Counted from the stretch's first letter, positions 18,108-28,940 are shown. The stretch is DNA of 64,000 bases from Bombyx mori (GCF_030269925.1 NC_085129.1:14003501-14067500); one strand, 5' to 3'. Made by a program: numbers and translations. The notes: generated by a model from the sequence alone, not told the origin.

Positions 18108-20606
18108 TTACTTCACAGTCTGGAGTAAGTTCTCTGTTTGCTCGTAGTCTAGGTCGTGAAGCCAATTTGTTAGTGCATGTTTGCATTGGGTCTGTGTCAT
18201 GGGGTATATATTTATCAGCTTATTGATTTTATTGTATATGAAGCTACTTAGGAAGCCATAAAAGCGTTGAGCTAACGATGTAGAAACAAGTGTTGTGGGA
18301 CGCACACCATACCCGCGCCGCTGACTTACGAGCAATGTCGGATCGTATGGAGTTTTCGAGTGTGTAGTCATAATAAGATTAAGAATAAATAATTTACGGA
18401 CAGAAAGGACTTTACAGGTTTTGTAAAGATCATTTGTAGGAAACCTATAAGGGAGCCGCCATCCAACTTTTAAAATACATCTCTGGGTACGTTCAAGTTT
18501 TAAAAAGTGTGTTTTGGAAGACCCGCCCCATGCCACTATGCAGTACTGAGTGACTGATTGACAGAGCGCTAAATAAACGAGTGTAAGTACGTTCCTGTCG
18601 GTAACATGACGCAGATTTTTAAAAATGTAAGTGAGTTTGCGTAATCTGGACGACAGAACGTCAATATGGGAATGAAAGGATAATAGGTCATCGATCTGTA
18701 TACCCAGATACCTAATGCAATTTGTCCTGGCAAGGGAGGGGCAACCGCAGGCAGTTTGTCCAAGAGCGTTACAGGAGTGGGCTATAAGTGAAAAAGACGA
18801 AGATGATATTTTACCACGCGTAGACAGGGAAAAAGTGACGTACTTAGTTTTATCCACGTTCAGTGTCAGTAGATTTTTAGACAGCCAGTCAGTTACGGTG
18901 TTCAGGCCACATTGAGCAAAACTAAAAGCTGCCTCCCAAGAACTGCCATGAAATACGAGAGCAGTATCGTCAGCATAGGTGTAAATAGACCCGTTTGTGA
19001 TATTTAGTTGACATAGGTCATTTATATATATTAAAAATAGGGTAGGGCCGAGAATACTGCCCTGTGGCACTCCATATGCTATAGGGAGTTCGTCACTGAT
19101 AAGGTCACTGATTTTGACACATTGACGTCTGCCCGTAAGGTAGCTCCTGAAAAGAGAAAGCTGATTGCCTCTCAACCCAACGGCTTCAAGCTTAGTTATG
19201 AGAGTTGGGATAGAAATCGTGTCGAAGGCTTTAGCTAAGTCCAAGAATATACCAATTACTTTGTTCTTTTTATCTAGTTTTGTGACAATTTCATTAGTTA
19301 AGTTTAAAACTGCATCGCTAGTCGATATACCAGAGCGGAAACCATATTGAGAGGGGGAGAGAAGGTTGTATTTGTCTAAGAATTTTTTGAGTCTATGGTT
19401 CATAATTTTTTCCAGAATTTTTGAGAGGGTTGGCAGAATAGAAATAGGTCTGTAATTGTTCGGCAGACGTCGGTCCCCCGTACCCTTATAGATCGGATGA
19501 ACTACTGCAAGCTTAAAGACGTCGGGAAAGACTCCAGTAGAAATAGCCAGATTACATAAAAACGTAACTGGAGCTAGAAGGATGTGTTTAAATTTTTTTA
19601 GAATTATCCCAGAGATATTATCCGATCCAGTGGCACAGTCTGTTCTGAGACTATTTATTAGGGTTTCTATCTCGGATTGGTCAGTTTCCAGCATAGCAAA
19701 AGTTCTTAAATGAGAAAACAATATAGGTACTTTTGAGTGTGTTTTTTTTGCATGAATATTTAGAGCTAGTGAACTACCGACATTGGCAAAGTAATGGTTG
19801 ACCGTATTAATAGAGTTTGCGGGTCCTGCGTGTGTGAGAAGGTCGTTCGCATGGGTATTTTGTTTTTTGGTATGTGTTATAGTTTTAATCGTTTCCCAAA
19901 GCTTCTTATTATTGTTTTGAGCATTTTTTATTTGGGCCCTATCATAATTGCTCTTAGCGCTTTTTAAAAGAGATGTACAGTAGTTCCTATATCTTTTAAA
20001 AGTTAATTGAAGAACTTCATTGTTAGGATATTTTTTCACTTTTTTGTGTAAGTTGTCCCGGTTTCGGAGGCATCTCAGAAGTCCCGGAGTCATCCACAAT
20101 TTTCTGAGCCTTTTGCGATGTGGTACAACTTTTAGACTCGTGTTTTCAAGAATGATGGTATTAAGAGTGTTAATAAAATAATTAGTAGCTACGTTAGCGT
20201 CAGTGGAGTTGTATAAAAGGGAAAAATCAATTTGAAGTAATTTTTCATTAATTTTGTCATAGTCAATAAATTTTCTTGTTTTATTTTTTTGAGTTAAATT
20301 ATTATACTGGCTTGAGGTATGAAGAAATAGAAGTGTCGTGTCGTGGTCGGTCAGCGAAGTATCAGCAACCAAACAACAAGCATGATTTTTTGATTTTAAA
20401 ATAATATGGTCAAGGCATGATCGATTTAATCTGGTCGGGAGTTCGTGTGCAGGTAACATTCCGTGATAAGTTAGCAACGTGAGATAGTCGTGAGAACGCG
20501 AATCGATATTTTTCTCGGAAATATCAATGTTTATATCGCCAGCCAAGACAATATTTTTATAAGAAGAATAAGACTTTAAAAGTTCATTAAGGGATTCTAG
20601 AAACAA
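18108..20606 (-). CDS. LINE ORF2: partial endonuclease plus reverse transcriptase, 832 codons open
   Basis: The protein would nick DNA and reverse-transcribe the element RNA. The visible frame starts inside the endonuclease: IVLAGDINIDI near residue 20 and SLTDHDTT near residue 87 are its second half, and the Glu-bearing N-terminal part is missing. The reverse transcriptase follows, with YRPISILPTLSKILEK, SQYGFRSG, GIFLDLAKAFDTI, YGVPQGSILGP and the catalytic YADDTALVFHG near residue 545. These motifs match the CR1/L2/Rex-like group better than jockey. The frame opens after a stop at 20625-20627, and the listed start is a TTG, so no true start codon is present. No internal stop or frameshift occurs. 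With half an endonuclease it is probably not autonomous. Confidence 0.88.
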   Translation of the reverse strand: MFLESLNELLKSYSSYKNIVLAGDINIDISEKNIDSRSHDYLTLLTYHGMLPAHELPTRLNRSCLDHIILKSKNHACCLVADTSLTDHDTTLLFLHTSSQYNNLTQKNKTRKFIDYDKINEKLLQIDFSLLYNSTDANVATNYFINTLNTIILENTSLKVVPHRKRLRKLWMTPGLLRCLRNRDNLHKKVKKYPNNEVLQLTFKRYRNYCTSLLKSAKSNYDRAQIKNAQNNNKKLWETIKTITHTKKQNTHANDLLTHAGPANSINTVNHYFANVGSSLALNIHAKKTHSKVPILFSHLRTFAMLETDQSEIETLINSLRTDCATGSDNISGIILKKFKHILLAPVTFLCNLAISTGVFPDVFKLAVVHPIYKGTGDRRLPNNYRPISILPTLSKILEKIMNHRLKKFLDKYNLLSPSQYGFRSGISTSDAVLNLTNEIVTKLDKKNKVIGIFLDLAKAFDTISIPTLITKLEAVGLRGNQLSLFRSYLTGRRQCVKISDLISDELPIAYGVPQGSILGPTLFLIYINDLCQLNITNGSIYTYADDTALVFHGSSWEAAFSFAQCGLNTVTDWLSKNLLTLNVDKTKYVTFSLSTRGKISSSSFSLIAHSCNALGQTACGCPSLARTNCIRYLGIQIDDLLSFHSHIDVLSSRLRKLTYIFKNLRHVTDRNVLTLVYLALCQSVTQYCIVAWGGSSKTHFLKLERTQRCILKVGWRLPYRFPTNDLYKTCKVLSVRKLFILNLIMTTHSKTPYDPTLLVSQRRGYGVRPTTLVSTSLAQRFYGFLSSFIYNKINKLINIYPMTQTQCKHALTNWLHDLDYEQTENLLQTVK

Positions 20607-20658
20607 TGTAAAAAATGAATGATATCATGCTTTAACATTGAACGAGTATTTTATGGCA

Positions 20659-20910
20659 TTTTTTTTATTTATTGCTTAGATGGGTGGACGAGCTCACAGT
20701 CCACCTGGTGTTAAGTGGTTACTGAAGCCCATAGACATCTACAACGTAAATGCGCCACCCACCTTGAGATATAAGTTCTAAGATCTCAGTATAGTTACAA
20801 CGGCTGCCCCACCCTTCAAACCGAAACGCATTACTGCTTCACGGCAGAAATAGGCAGGGTGGTGGTACATACCCGCGCGGACTCACAAGAGGTCCTACCA
20901 CCAGTAAAAA
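20659..20910 (-). mobile_element. Bm1 SINE, headless
   Basis: Minus-strand Bm1 body from the ACTGGTGGTAGGACC boundary (complement near 20910) to the T-run at 20659. It lies almost directly against the truncated end of the neighbouring LINE. Confidence 0.92.
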
Positions 20911-22757
20911 CTTATGTTGAAGTAAACTTTGTTATATTTCTTTTCAAAGGCAACGCTTCGGATCGTCAGTGTATGAAGAATTAATATACGGAACTAGCCT
21001 TTGCAGTCAGAACACCGCTGTGCCATCAGGTCACTGCTTCATGGAGTAGGCCTCCGTATATTTATAAAGGTACATTTTAAACGAAAAGACCGCTAGTGAT
21101 AGCTTTAAAAAACAATAGTTCTATAATGTAAAGCAGTGTCCTACTAGGACAATGATAACTGTCCTACTAGATGTCCTACTAGGACACTGCTAACTGTAGC
21201 TTAGGACAGTCCTAGACTACAGTTAGGATTATAATAGCATTTTGAATCAAAGAGACTTTACTGAGGCTTCACAAGCTTCAGCCTTTACAAGCTTTTTCGA
21301 ATAAACGTATCTTTAAAAAGGCAGATACACGAATGCAATGAATGCAACAGAAACTCAGGTCTTTTTAGAATGTGATTGAGTGACATCTACATATTGTGAA
21401 GCTCTTTTCCAATTTACTCATGTTACACTTATCATAACTAAGACCTTTCTTAAATAATACTACAGTTCGAATTACGGCTTCTAATAATAGTATAACTGTT
21501 TATCATGAATAAATAAAAGTATCTTAATTAGGAAGCAACGAAATAATTCGACGAGGGCTCATTAAAATCGTTTCTCGTGTGTGTGTAGTCAGCAGACGAG
21601 CCATTCACCCGGTATACCAGCTTCTGAATTGCAAACGACCGTCTCATTTACAGAGCACATAAAACGTGTATAGCGAATTGTTTTTGCGCAAACAAAGGCG
21701 GACCTTATCTCGCCTGGCCCTCGAACGCAGGAATACTCTTTACATTGTTATCAAAACGATTCGCGTACGAATCGGTTTACGGCGTCGTAAATTAAGTCGA
21801 GTCGACAACTCGTAAAAAGTCATCAGCCGAAAATTGGGCGCCGGTATGATAATACCGCGGACAATCGCTGTAATTACCCCCCTCGGGCCCACCCCTGCTC
21901 CCCCGGACCCCCGCTACGGCTACCGTGACGTTAAACTTTGTTTATTACTTTGAAATAGGTTACGGCAAGGGAAAGATGAAGATTCTTTGCGAGTTCCGGC
22001 CTGTCGCCAGTTTTTGTTGTTAAATAAAAAAAAAATGCTAAAAGTAAATAAGGGAATTGCGTGTCCGAATTTAGGGACGTGAAAAAGTTGGCAAGTTTCA
22101 TTTACACGACACACCTTCGGTGAATTGTTTACGGCGACGAGGTACCACCCCTATGCTCCCACAATATCCTTTTTTATATAATATACCTACTGTGGTTGTT
22201 ATTGTAAAAACTGGGTGAATAAGTCCACGGTCTACCTAATAATAAGTTTCGTCAAAATACTTAATGCTTCATGTCATCCAAGAAAAGGAAAAAAACACTA
22301 GTGAAAATCTTATTCGATCGACACGTACAACTAATATGTGTATATGTAGTTTAAGGACTTAAATACACACACATAAAAAGCAAACCGAAGTGACAATTAA
22401 TTTAATTTTTTTTATCGTATTGATATTGGTCAGTATATTGGAGCGAGAGAATGTTTTTATTTGTACCGGTCCTTGACGCGTGTGAAAATGTTCAAATCAA
22501 TCTCGATGTCATGAAAGACGTCGGTGAAAATGACTTTCAAAGATTTTCTTACGCACAAACATGCCTTTATCCAGACCGAGTTAAGAGAAGCGTGTTCAAA
22601 ATGATTCTTAACATGCTAAATCTACATCGTAACATAACGCACTACGTAGAATTTAAAATAGAAAACTGCGCGATTGAATAAAATTTGTAAACGAAAACTG
22701 ACAGATTGAATTCCGCTATGGCCGCTATGGTGGCACGGTGTTGTATGTTAGACGCTT
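20911..22757. other. Single-copy sequence with a GC-rich island
   Basis: No gene is recognised. A pair of inverted repeats occupies 21133-21226. 21560-22140 is GC-richer, with C-rich runs near 21877-21915. A 76-codon open frame at 22451-22681 (residues such as CENVQINLDVMKDVGEN) matches nothing I know and is only a weak candidate exon. Confidence 0.4.
21133..21226. repeat. Two adjacent inverted repeats
   Basis: GCAGTGTCCTACTAGGAC (21133-21150) and GTCCTACTAGGACACTGC (21173-21190) are reverse complements with one mismatch. CTAACTGTAG (21190-21199) and CTACAGTTAG (21217-21226) are perfect. The motif TCCTACTAG recurs three times. Confidence 0.85.
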
Positions 22758-23277
22758 CCACACCGGATATTGGACCGACTGCACCCCGCTTCGCTCACAG
22801 CAGGCATCCTACTGTTAATTCATGGAATTATTTAATCATTGTTCGACTTGGGATGTATCGGAAACAAATACAAAATATTTAGTACTAGTTTTAAAGTTTA
22901 GAGCTTAGAGAGAGAGAGAGAGAGAGAAAGTAGTAGGTGGCAAGAACCGGCCTATTTCGTCATGCATTTCGCTTCGACAATCTGTTGACAACAGTCATTA
23001 TCATAATTAAGCACGTCATTTCGGATCCTCCCGATCCACTAACGGTGCTTTTAGGTACCTCAAGCACCGGTCATCGTAAATTAACCAACAGACACAGCCC
23101 ACTGAGTTTCTCGCTGGATCTTCTCAGTGGGTCGCGTTTCCGATCCGGTGGTAGATTCTACGAAGCACGGCTCTTGCTAGGGTTCGCGTTAGCATCATCG
23201 TCAGGTTTGAGCCCCGTGAGCTCACCTACTAGTTAAGGTTACGCTGAAATAGCCTCTCAAGGCTATCAGCTTAGGTA
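22758..23277 (+). mobile_element. Composite retroposon: unknown head plus BMC1-like 3' end, copy 1
   Basis: The first 240 bases or so are not BMC1; they match only 44847-45088 in this window. They include an AG run (22907-22928). At about 23005 the sequence passes into BMC1-like ORF2 and 3' UTR at the codons for KHVISDPPDPL, and it ends with the family's TAGCCTCTCAAGGCTA hairpin. The same junction in two places means the composite itself has moved or been duplicated. The pseudoknot stem 2 keeps pairing through a G-T wobble. Confidence 0.75.
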
Positions 23278-23800
23278 CAAAATAATAATAATAATTTAGA
23301 TTTAGATCTCCTGTCTAAAGGTGCATAAGTGTTATGATGCATTTGAGCCACGGGAGCCAACTAAAACCGGCTAAAAATCCAGCTAAAAAATAATAATGAA
23401 TGACAGTAGTATCCGCGTCTACTTACACTTTTGCAAAAAGCATAGGATGTCGAGATGACTTAGTAATATATTGTTTCGAATTGACATATTCAACCTAATT
23501 GAACCAACCCACTTCGCAAATGATAATAATGAAGTCTATCTACTGGTACTTGTGAAATTGGATAGGCTTTCTCGTAAAAATAATAATATTGAAATGTTTT
23601 ACCCTTTAAATAATATTGAGCTAAAACCCGTGACTCACCATAAACTAGGGTCCATCAAATGACCGAAATTCGCCCAAATTCGATAAAAACGCATGATTTA
23701 TATTCGTTTCACTTAATATAACTTCTCTTTACATTCGTTATTGACATTGTCAAACAATAAGAAATTAGTATTTAACTGTTTTGCCTTTGCCTATTTATTT
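23278..23800. other. Unassigned sequence
   Basis: An AAT run lies at 23284-23298. No gene is recognised. Confidence 0.4.
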
Positions 23801-24053
23801 TAACTGGTGGTAGGTCGTCTTGTGAGTCTGCACGGGTAGGTACCACCACCCTGCCTATTTCTGCCGAGAAGCAGTAATGCGTTTCGGTTTGAAGGGTGGG
23901 GCAGCCGTTGTAACTATACTGAGACCTTAGAACTCATATCTCCAGGTGGGTGGCGATATTTTCGTTGTAGATGTCTATGAGCTCCAGTAACCACTTAACA
24001 CTAGGCAGGCCGTGAAATCGTCCACCCATCTAAGCAATATAAAAAAAAAAAAA
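23801..24053 (+). mobile_element. Bm1 SINE, headless
   Basis: Plus-strand body starting at ACTGGTGGTAGG and ending in a poly-A run at about 24040-24053. Confidence 0.92.
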
Positions 24054-24898
24054 CTTCCAAAAAGATTTCTTAAAAATCGTCAATTAGTTTGACTGGTGTT
24101 AAAATAAACACCAACATTCATTATATTACATGAATTATACACATCTGTGATATTCAAAGCTGTCTCCAAATTTGTTGCATATTTTTTTAGGAGAGTTCAC
24201 ACATACGGTCAGATAAAAATAGCGACTTATAAACTGTGGAGCGATTGTGAAGTGTGCAAATATATCGCACAGCAGTACACACGTCTGCAATATGTTATAT
24301 TTAATGTGTAGCTGGTTTTTCGTGTAAGTTACTATAACTCCCTTGAGTAACATTCGGTCCTCACTCGATACGGTCAACGTCAATGTATTTAAAGAGATAT
24401 ACCGTCTGGCTTGATAATCCACAATCAATATATCGCTTTGAACGTATTTTAGGACTGTCGATTTGTTTGATAATAAGTAGCTTGAAGATCTTATTGTAGA
24501 AGTTTCGGATATCGAATTTCAATAAGTTTTGTTATTGTTTCGTTCGTCTTGTTAGTCTAGAGGTCTAGGTTCAAATTCCGGGCGAGTATTTTGGTATCTG
24601 AGCGCACTTGCGATCGAATATTACATTGTATAATGTAATATTCGGAACAGTTTTATGATGTTCTAGTTTGGTCCGGAAATTCTCTAATACCTATTTTCTT
24701 TAAAATTTTCACATACATTTAATGTTCACATAAAAATACACAATATCACATTCTGAAATTATACGTGTATGACAATTTAAAAATTATTAACTACAACTTT
24801 TTTTTTTTATTTGATCCTTTGCTAGTAGCCTAAGGGGCTAGTCTGGCTTCGTACGGACGATATATATTGTATTTTAAGAATATAACTGCGTTCTAGAA
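24054..24898. other. Unassigned sequence with a tRNA-like box
   Basis: No gene is seen. Near 24550-24590, GTTAGTCTAGAGG and GGTTCAAATTCC resemble the A and B boxes of a tRNA-derived SINE head. I could not trace a complete tRNA fold. Confidence 0.35.
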
Positions 24899-24963
24899 TA
24901 CTTTTTTATTGCCTTTGTAGGCATACGAGCAGACGGTCCGACCAACAGTAAGTGGTTACCGTC
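24899..24963 (-). mobile_element. LINE tail fragment
   Basis: Short decayed copy of the PRTIRLWNELP-family tail (GTAGGCATACGAGCAGACGG, AGTGGTTACCGTC). Confidence 0.6.
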
Positions 24964-25476
24964 ACTCCTCGAAACGAGGGGTTATTTTAATTCCATATTT
25001 AATATGACTCCGATAATTCCCGATCTGGTAATTTATTTTTGAGACATCACTACAAATTCCTCGTAATAGTTTAATCATAGTTCTTTACGTGTTTATGAAT
25101 TAAGTTTCTTCTTTGTTGCTTGGCCTCTTGCCAGAGTGATCGTGGTCATCAGTTCGAGTGGTGTTGCGCTTTACAAGACTGGATTACGTTACCGTATGTA
25201 ATGTAATAATCGTTGTGTCCATTCCTAATGGGACTGTAATGTTTCAGAAGCTCTTGCACTCTTAATTACCTGAAACAATTAAATGTGTCTTGTCAAAATT
25301 TGTTCACGATAATATTAACTAAAATATTTTCTCCGCTTTTCGAGAGCCTAGAGCTAGATATCGTTAAAACTAGTTTTATGTGTTAGCACAATATTTACAT
25401 GTCGACGTATAACAAACACCTTAATCGTTAATGACTAGGAAAACCGTCAAGTATTGGCAAATTTCGGAAATTATTT
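24964..25476. other. Unassigned sequence
   Basis: No gene or recognised repeat. Confidence 0.4.
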
Positions 25477-25615
25477 ACTGGTGGTAGGACCTCTTGTGAG
25501 TCCGAATGGGTAGGTAGGTAGCAATGCCAGGGGCAGAGCCAAACCGCTGCCTACCGTTGAGTACTCTGCTCCGCAATCTCGTTTGAACAAGGACATGAGA
25601 TAGCGTTCGGGAAAT
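25477..25615. mobile_element. Bm1-LINE chimera
   Basis: 25477-25517 is the first 40 bases of a headless plus-strand Bm1. It is joined at a GTAG microhomology to a minus-strand PRTIRLWNELP-family LINE fragment (25518-25615, GCAATGCCAGGGGCAGAGCC). Confidence 0.65.
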
Positions 25616-25781
25616 ATGAAGCGAGTAGATGTCAATAAGAGATATTTGACGAAAACCCGAACAGCGCTAAGTCATTTTCAGGATGCGTCTGCATAAACAC
25701 TATACAAGTTCCGAACAACAATATTCTAACTATCGGCCTACTCAGCAACGACACCCGCTAGCTTGAAAAATCTTATTCTAT

Positions 25782-26337
25782 AATATTATCTGTGCTGATA
25801 TTAACTTCACAATCATTCATAATTTTTATTTATTTAAAGTTTTTGCGTAGAACTATTGACAAATTTACACAAGTCTGTGATTCGCATAGTATTAACATTC
25901 ACTGTGGTTTGACAAAAATATGACTCTCGTAGAGAGCTACGGGTGGCTTCGTGTGTTACGTGTGGCTACGTGAGCTACATGCGGCTACGTAATGTCAAGG
26001 AATGTTTGTGCAGTAAGGCGTATTATAAAGTGTATTGCGTATAAGGGAAGCGCTTGCTAAAGGACTTTACATTTTCTGCACACTGTTTTTTTGTTCGTAT
26101 TACATTGCTGCTATGTTCGCAAATAAAATATCATAAACATAAGAATAAACTCGTGCCTGCTGTTTGTTTCGAAGGTTCTTTACTGGTGGTAGGACTTCTT
26201 GTGAGTCCGCACGGGTAGGTACCACCGACCTGCCTATTTCTGCCGTGAAGCAGTAATGCGTTTCGGTTTGAAGGACGTGGCAGCCGTTGTAACTATATTG
26301 AGAACTCATATCTCAAGGCGACCTATGCAATAAATAA
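25782..26337 (+). repeat. Dispersed duplication, copy A, with a Bm1 in its right end
   Basis: 25782-26300 matches 27821-28337 with few differences. The left 390 bases are not a repeat I recognise and contain short GGCTACGTGAGCTACATG iterations. From about 26180 the sequence is a headless Bm1, which in this copy continues to its A-rich end near 26337. This copy could be the source of the shorter copy B. Confidence 0.88.
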
Positions 26338-26816
26338 AAAAAAGGTTATCTTCAAGACTCCGCTTGAAATTGGCTGTTTCTATTTCAATAAGAAAGTTCA
26401 AAAACATCCGAATCAGAATAAGGAATTTTGAATTTGCATTAATAAATTTAAAAAGTAGTATCGTGGAAACCGAAATCCACAAGAATTTCAGAGCATCGCG
26501 GCTTCGGTTACATTAATAGCATAAATAAGCGTAATCATAGAAGAAAAAAATAAAGAAAAAACAATTGAGAGACAAAATGAGAACAGCAAGAATAAATTAA
26601 AATGCACATATTAAATAAGGAAACGATTTATTCTTACAAAATTGCACGATAAGTGTGTTACAGTGCACATGTTACGTCGTTGCTTTTTGCACTCCCATAA
26701 AGTAGCGTTGTAAAGATAGCAGCGGTCTTCAGAATAGGGTTGGTCGTTCGAAGAAAGCGCATTTATTTAATATTATTGCGTTATTAAAAAAGTTCCATGC
26801 ATATTACTATTTACGT
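26338..26816. other. Unassigned sequence
   Basis: No gene or recognised repeat. Confidence 0.4.
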
Positions 26817-27185
26817 ATTGTAATGTAAGATGTGACAGATATTGTTAAAAGATTTACAATTGTCCTCCAAATAGGATCTTAAGTGACCAGTATTTAACAT
26901 TTATATTTATTTACGCTTAGACGCTATGTATTATTGTAAGTATTGTAATGTAAGATGTGAAATATTGTTAACAGATTTACAATTGTCCTCCAAATAGGAT
27001 CTTAAGTGACCAGTATTTAACATTTATATTTATTTACGCTTAGACGCTATGTATTATTGTAAGTATTTTAATGTAAGATGTGAAATATTGTTAACAGATT
27101 TACAATTGTCTCCCAAATATGATCTTAAGTGAACAGTATTTAACAGTGATATTTATTTACGCTTAGACGCTATGTTTCTAAGTAT
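26817..27185. repeat. Three-copy tandem repeat, about 123 bp
   Basis: Copies start at 26817, 26942 and 27065. Each has TGTAAGATGTGA, ATTTACAATTGTC and TTTACGCTTAGACGCTATGT. The first two are closest to each other and the third is more diverged. Confidence 0.92.
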
Positions 27186-27813
27186 TATTTTCTAACAAAA
27201 TTATCGTTAAGCTCAAGGAACAAATTAGACTAACAAATGACACCAAGTCAAACCGTCATCAACTTAAGCCAATAGGTTTCACCTTTTCGTCACAATGAAT
27301 TAACTAACAATATTCCAGTATTCAATGCAATTTATGATTCGAAATACAAATTTAAGCCAGAAAAAAATCATCATGTATCCAATCTATATAATTTTGATCG
27401 CGATTTTTATCAAAGCACGCCTAAAGTATAATGATACTAAAATAAGATGCTATTACAAAAATAATAGTATTATGTACTTGAATTTCTAAAACTGCCACCC
27501 CTATTCAATAGTAATGGCCGTCAGTGACACCGAAGTGTAATTGCAATGGGAATTGTAGTACGTTCTCGCTTTAATTTGGCCACGTCGTCTGCGAACGATG
27601 GATAACTCGTGTAAATAGCTAACGTGGAACTTTCGTAAACTATTTTGTGACTACGGTGTAATAGAATTTTATAGTGGTCAGCCAAATTGAAATTTTAGGA
27701 TCCATTTTGTATTTTTTTTTTTTCGATATATTTCGTTGAGACAAGTACATGACTCCTGTATTGTTATTGCGATACGACATCGGAATTTTGAATTTATTGC
27801 ATATGAGCTTTTA
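27186..27813. other. Unassigned sequence
   Basis: No gene or repeat is recognised. 27545-27620 is a little GC-richer. Confidence 0.4.
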
Positions 27814-27823
27814 GGTATCAAAT

Positions 27824-28336
27824 ATTATCTGTGCTGATATTAACTTCACAATCATTCATAATTTTTATTTATTTAAAGTTTTTGCGTAGAGCTGTTGACA
27901 AATTTACACAAGTCTGTGATTCGCATAGTATTAACATTCCCAGTGGTTTGACAAAAATATGACTCTCGTAGAGAGCTACGGGTGCCTTCGTGTGCTACAT
28001 GTAGCTACGTGAGCTACATGCGGCTACGTAATGTCAAGGAATGTTTGTGCAGTAAGGCGTATTATAAAGTGTATTGCGTATAAGGGAAGCGCTCGCTAAA
28101 AGACTACATTTTCTGCACACTATAATTTTGTTCGTATTACATTGCTGCTATGTTCGCAAATAAAATATCATAAACATAAGAATAAACTCGTGCCTGCTGT
28201 TTGTTTCGAAGGTTCTTTACTGGTGGTAGGACTTCTTGTGAGTCCGCACGGGTAGGTACCGCCACCCTTTCTATTTCTGCCGTGAAGCAGTAATGCGTTT
28301 CGGTTTGAAGGACGTGGCAGCCGTTGTAACTATATT
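27824..28336 (+). mobile_element. Dispersed duplication, copy B, with 10-bp target duplication
   Basis: This copy of 25785-26299 is bounded by GGTATCAAAT at 27814-27823 and again at 28337-28346. It ends inside the Bm1 body (TTGTAACTATATT), with no poly-A and no terminal inverted repeats. The direct repeats show that it was inserted as a unit and did not arise by simple tandem duplication. Confidence 0.82.
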
Positions 28337-28589
28337 GGTATCAAATTGAATGCCGCGATTGAAATATGACAGAAAAGGGTAGTTGCATAATTTTGCGTGT
28401 TTTATAAAATATTGCATTTATTGTCTGATTTTGTCTATTTGCTAAAAGTAATAGCTCGCTGGCATAGGTCGGTAGCTACCATAAGCGGACGGCAAGCGAT
28501 TTAACATTGCCATTCGAAGGAGATTATACGTAACAAAGCGCTTTTAAAAAAATACTATCTTATGGGTTATAACGACAAGGTACAAAACT

Positions 28590-28700
28590 GACGAAGTTTT
28601 GAACAAGCGTACAGTCCAACTGGTGTTGAGTGGTTATTGGACCTTATAGACGAAAATGCCGCAATTAGTCGTGAGTTTCAATGGTAATAGATAAATGCCG
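28590..28700 (-). mobile_element. Old Bm1 relic
   Basis: Heavily diverged minus-strand tail (CTGGTGTTGAGTGGTTATTGG). Confidence 0.5.
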
Positions 28701-28799
28701 TGCCTTCCTTTAAATAGACTGCATGACTGAGTCTCCGCATAAATAAGTAGTATCGGAGCATGTGGGCAATACGACCACTAGTAAAGTTGATGTTAAGGA

Positions 28800-28940
28800 A
28801 TACTGTAACTATACTGAGGCATTAAAACTCATATCTCAAGGTGGGTGGCGACATTTACGTTGTAGATGTCTATGAGCTCCAGTTACCACTTAACACCAGG
28901 TGTATGCTCGTCTATCCATCTATGCAATAAAAAAAAAAGA
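28800..28940 (+). mobile_element. Bm1 SINE, 3' third
   Basis: Plus-strand Bm1 from TGTAACTATACTGAGG to the poly-A at 28927-28939. Confidence 0.88.

Larger units (their letters stand above)
17640..20627 (-). mobile_element. CR1/L2-like LINE, 5'-truncated
   Basis: The minus strand carries most of ORF2, a 3' UTR of about 470 bases and a trinucleotide tail (complement of the AAT run at 17641-17656), as is usual for CR1/L2-type elements that lack poly-A. The 5' truncation lies inside the endonuclease domain near 20627. The long open frame shows a recent insertion. No clear target duplication was found. Confidence 0.85.

Noticed and set aside
17896..18186. Open frame rich in Thr-His on the minus strand
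   Set aside because: It is produced by the TG microsatellite in a LINE 3' UTR.
22451..22681. Small host gene
   Set aside because: A 76-codon frame with no domain, no splice signals I trust and no homologue I recognise.
24540..24600. tRNA gene
   Set aside because: Only box-like motifs are present. Acceptor and anticodon stems could not be traced.
26817..27185. CRISPR-like array
   Set aside because: The whole 123-bp unit repeats without unique spacers, and the sequence is clearly from an animal.
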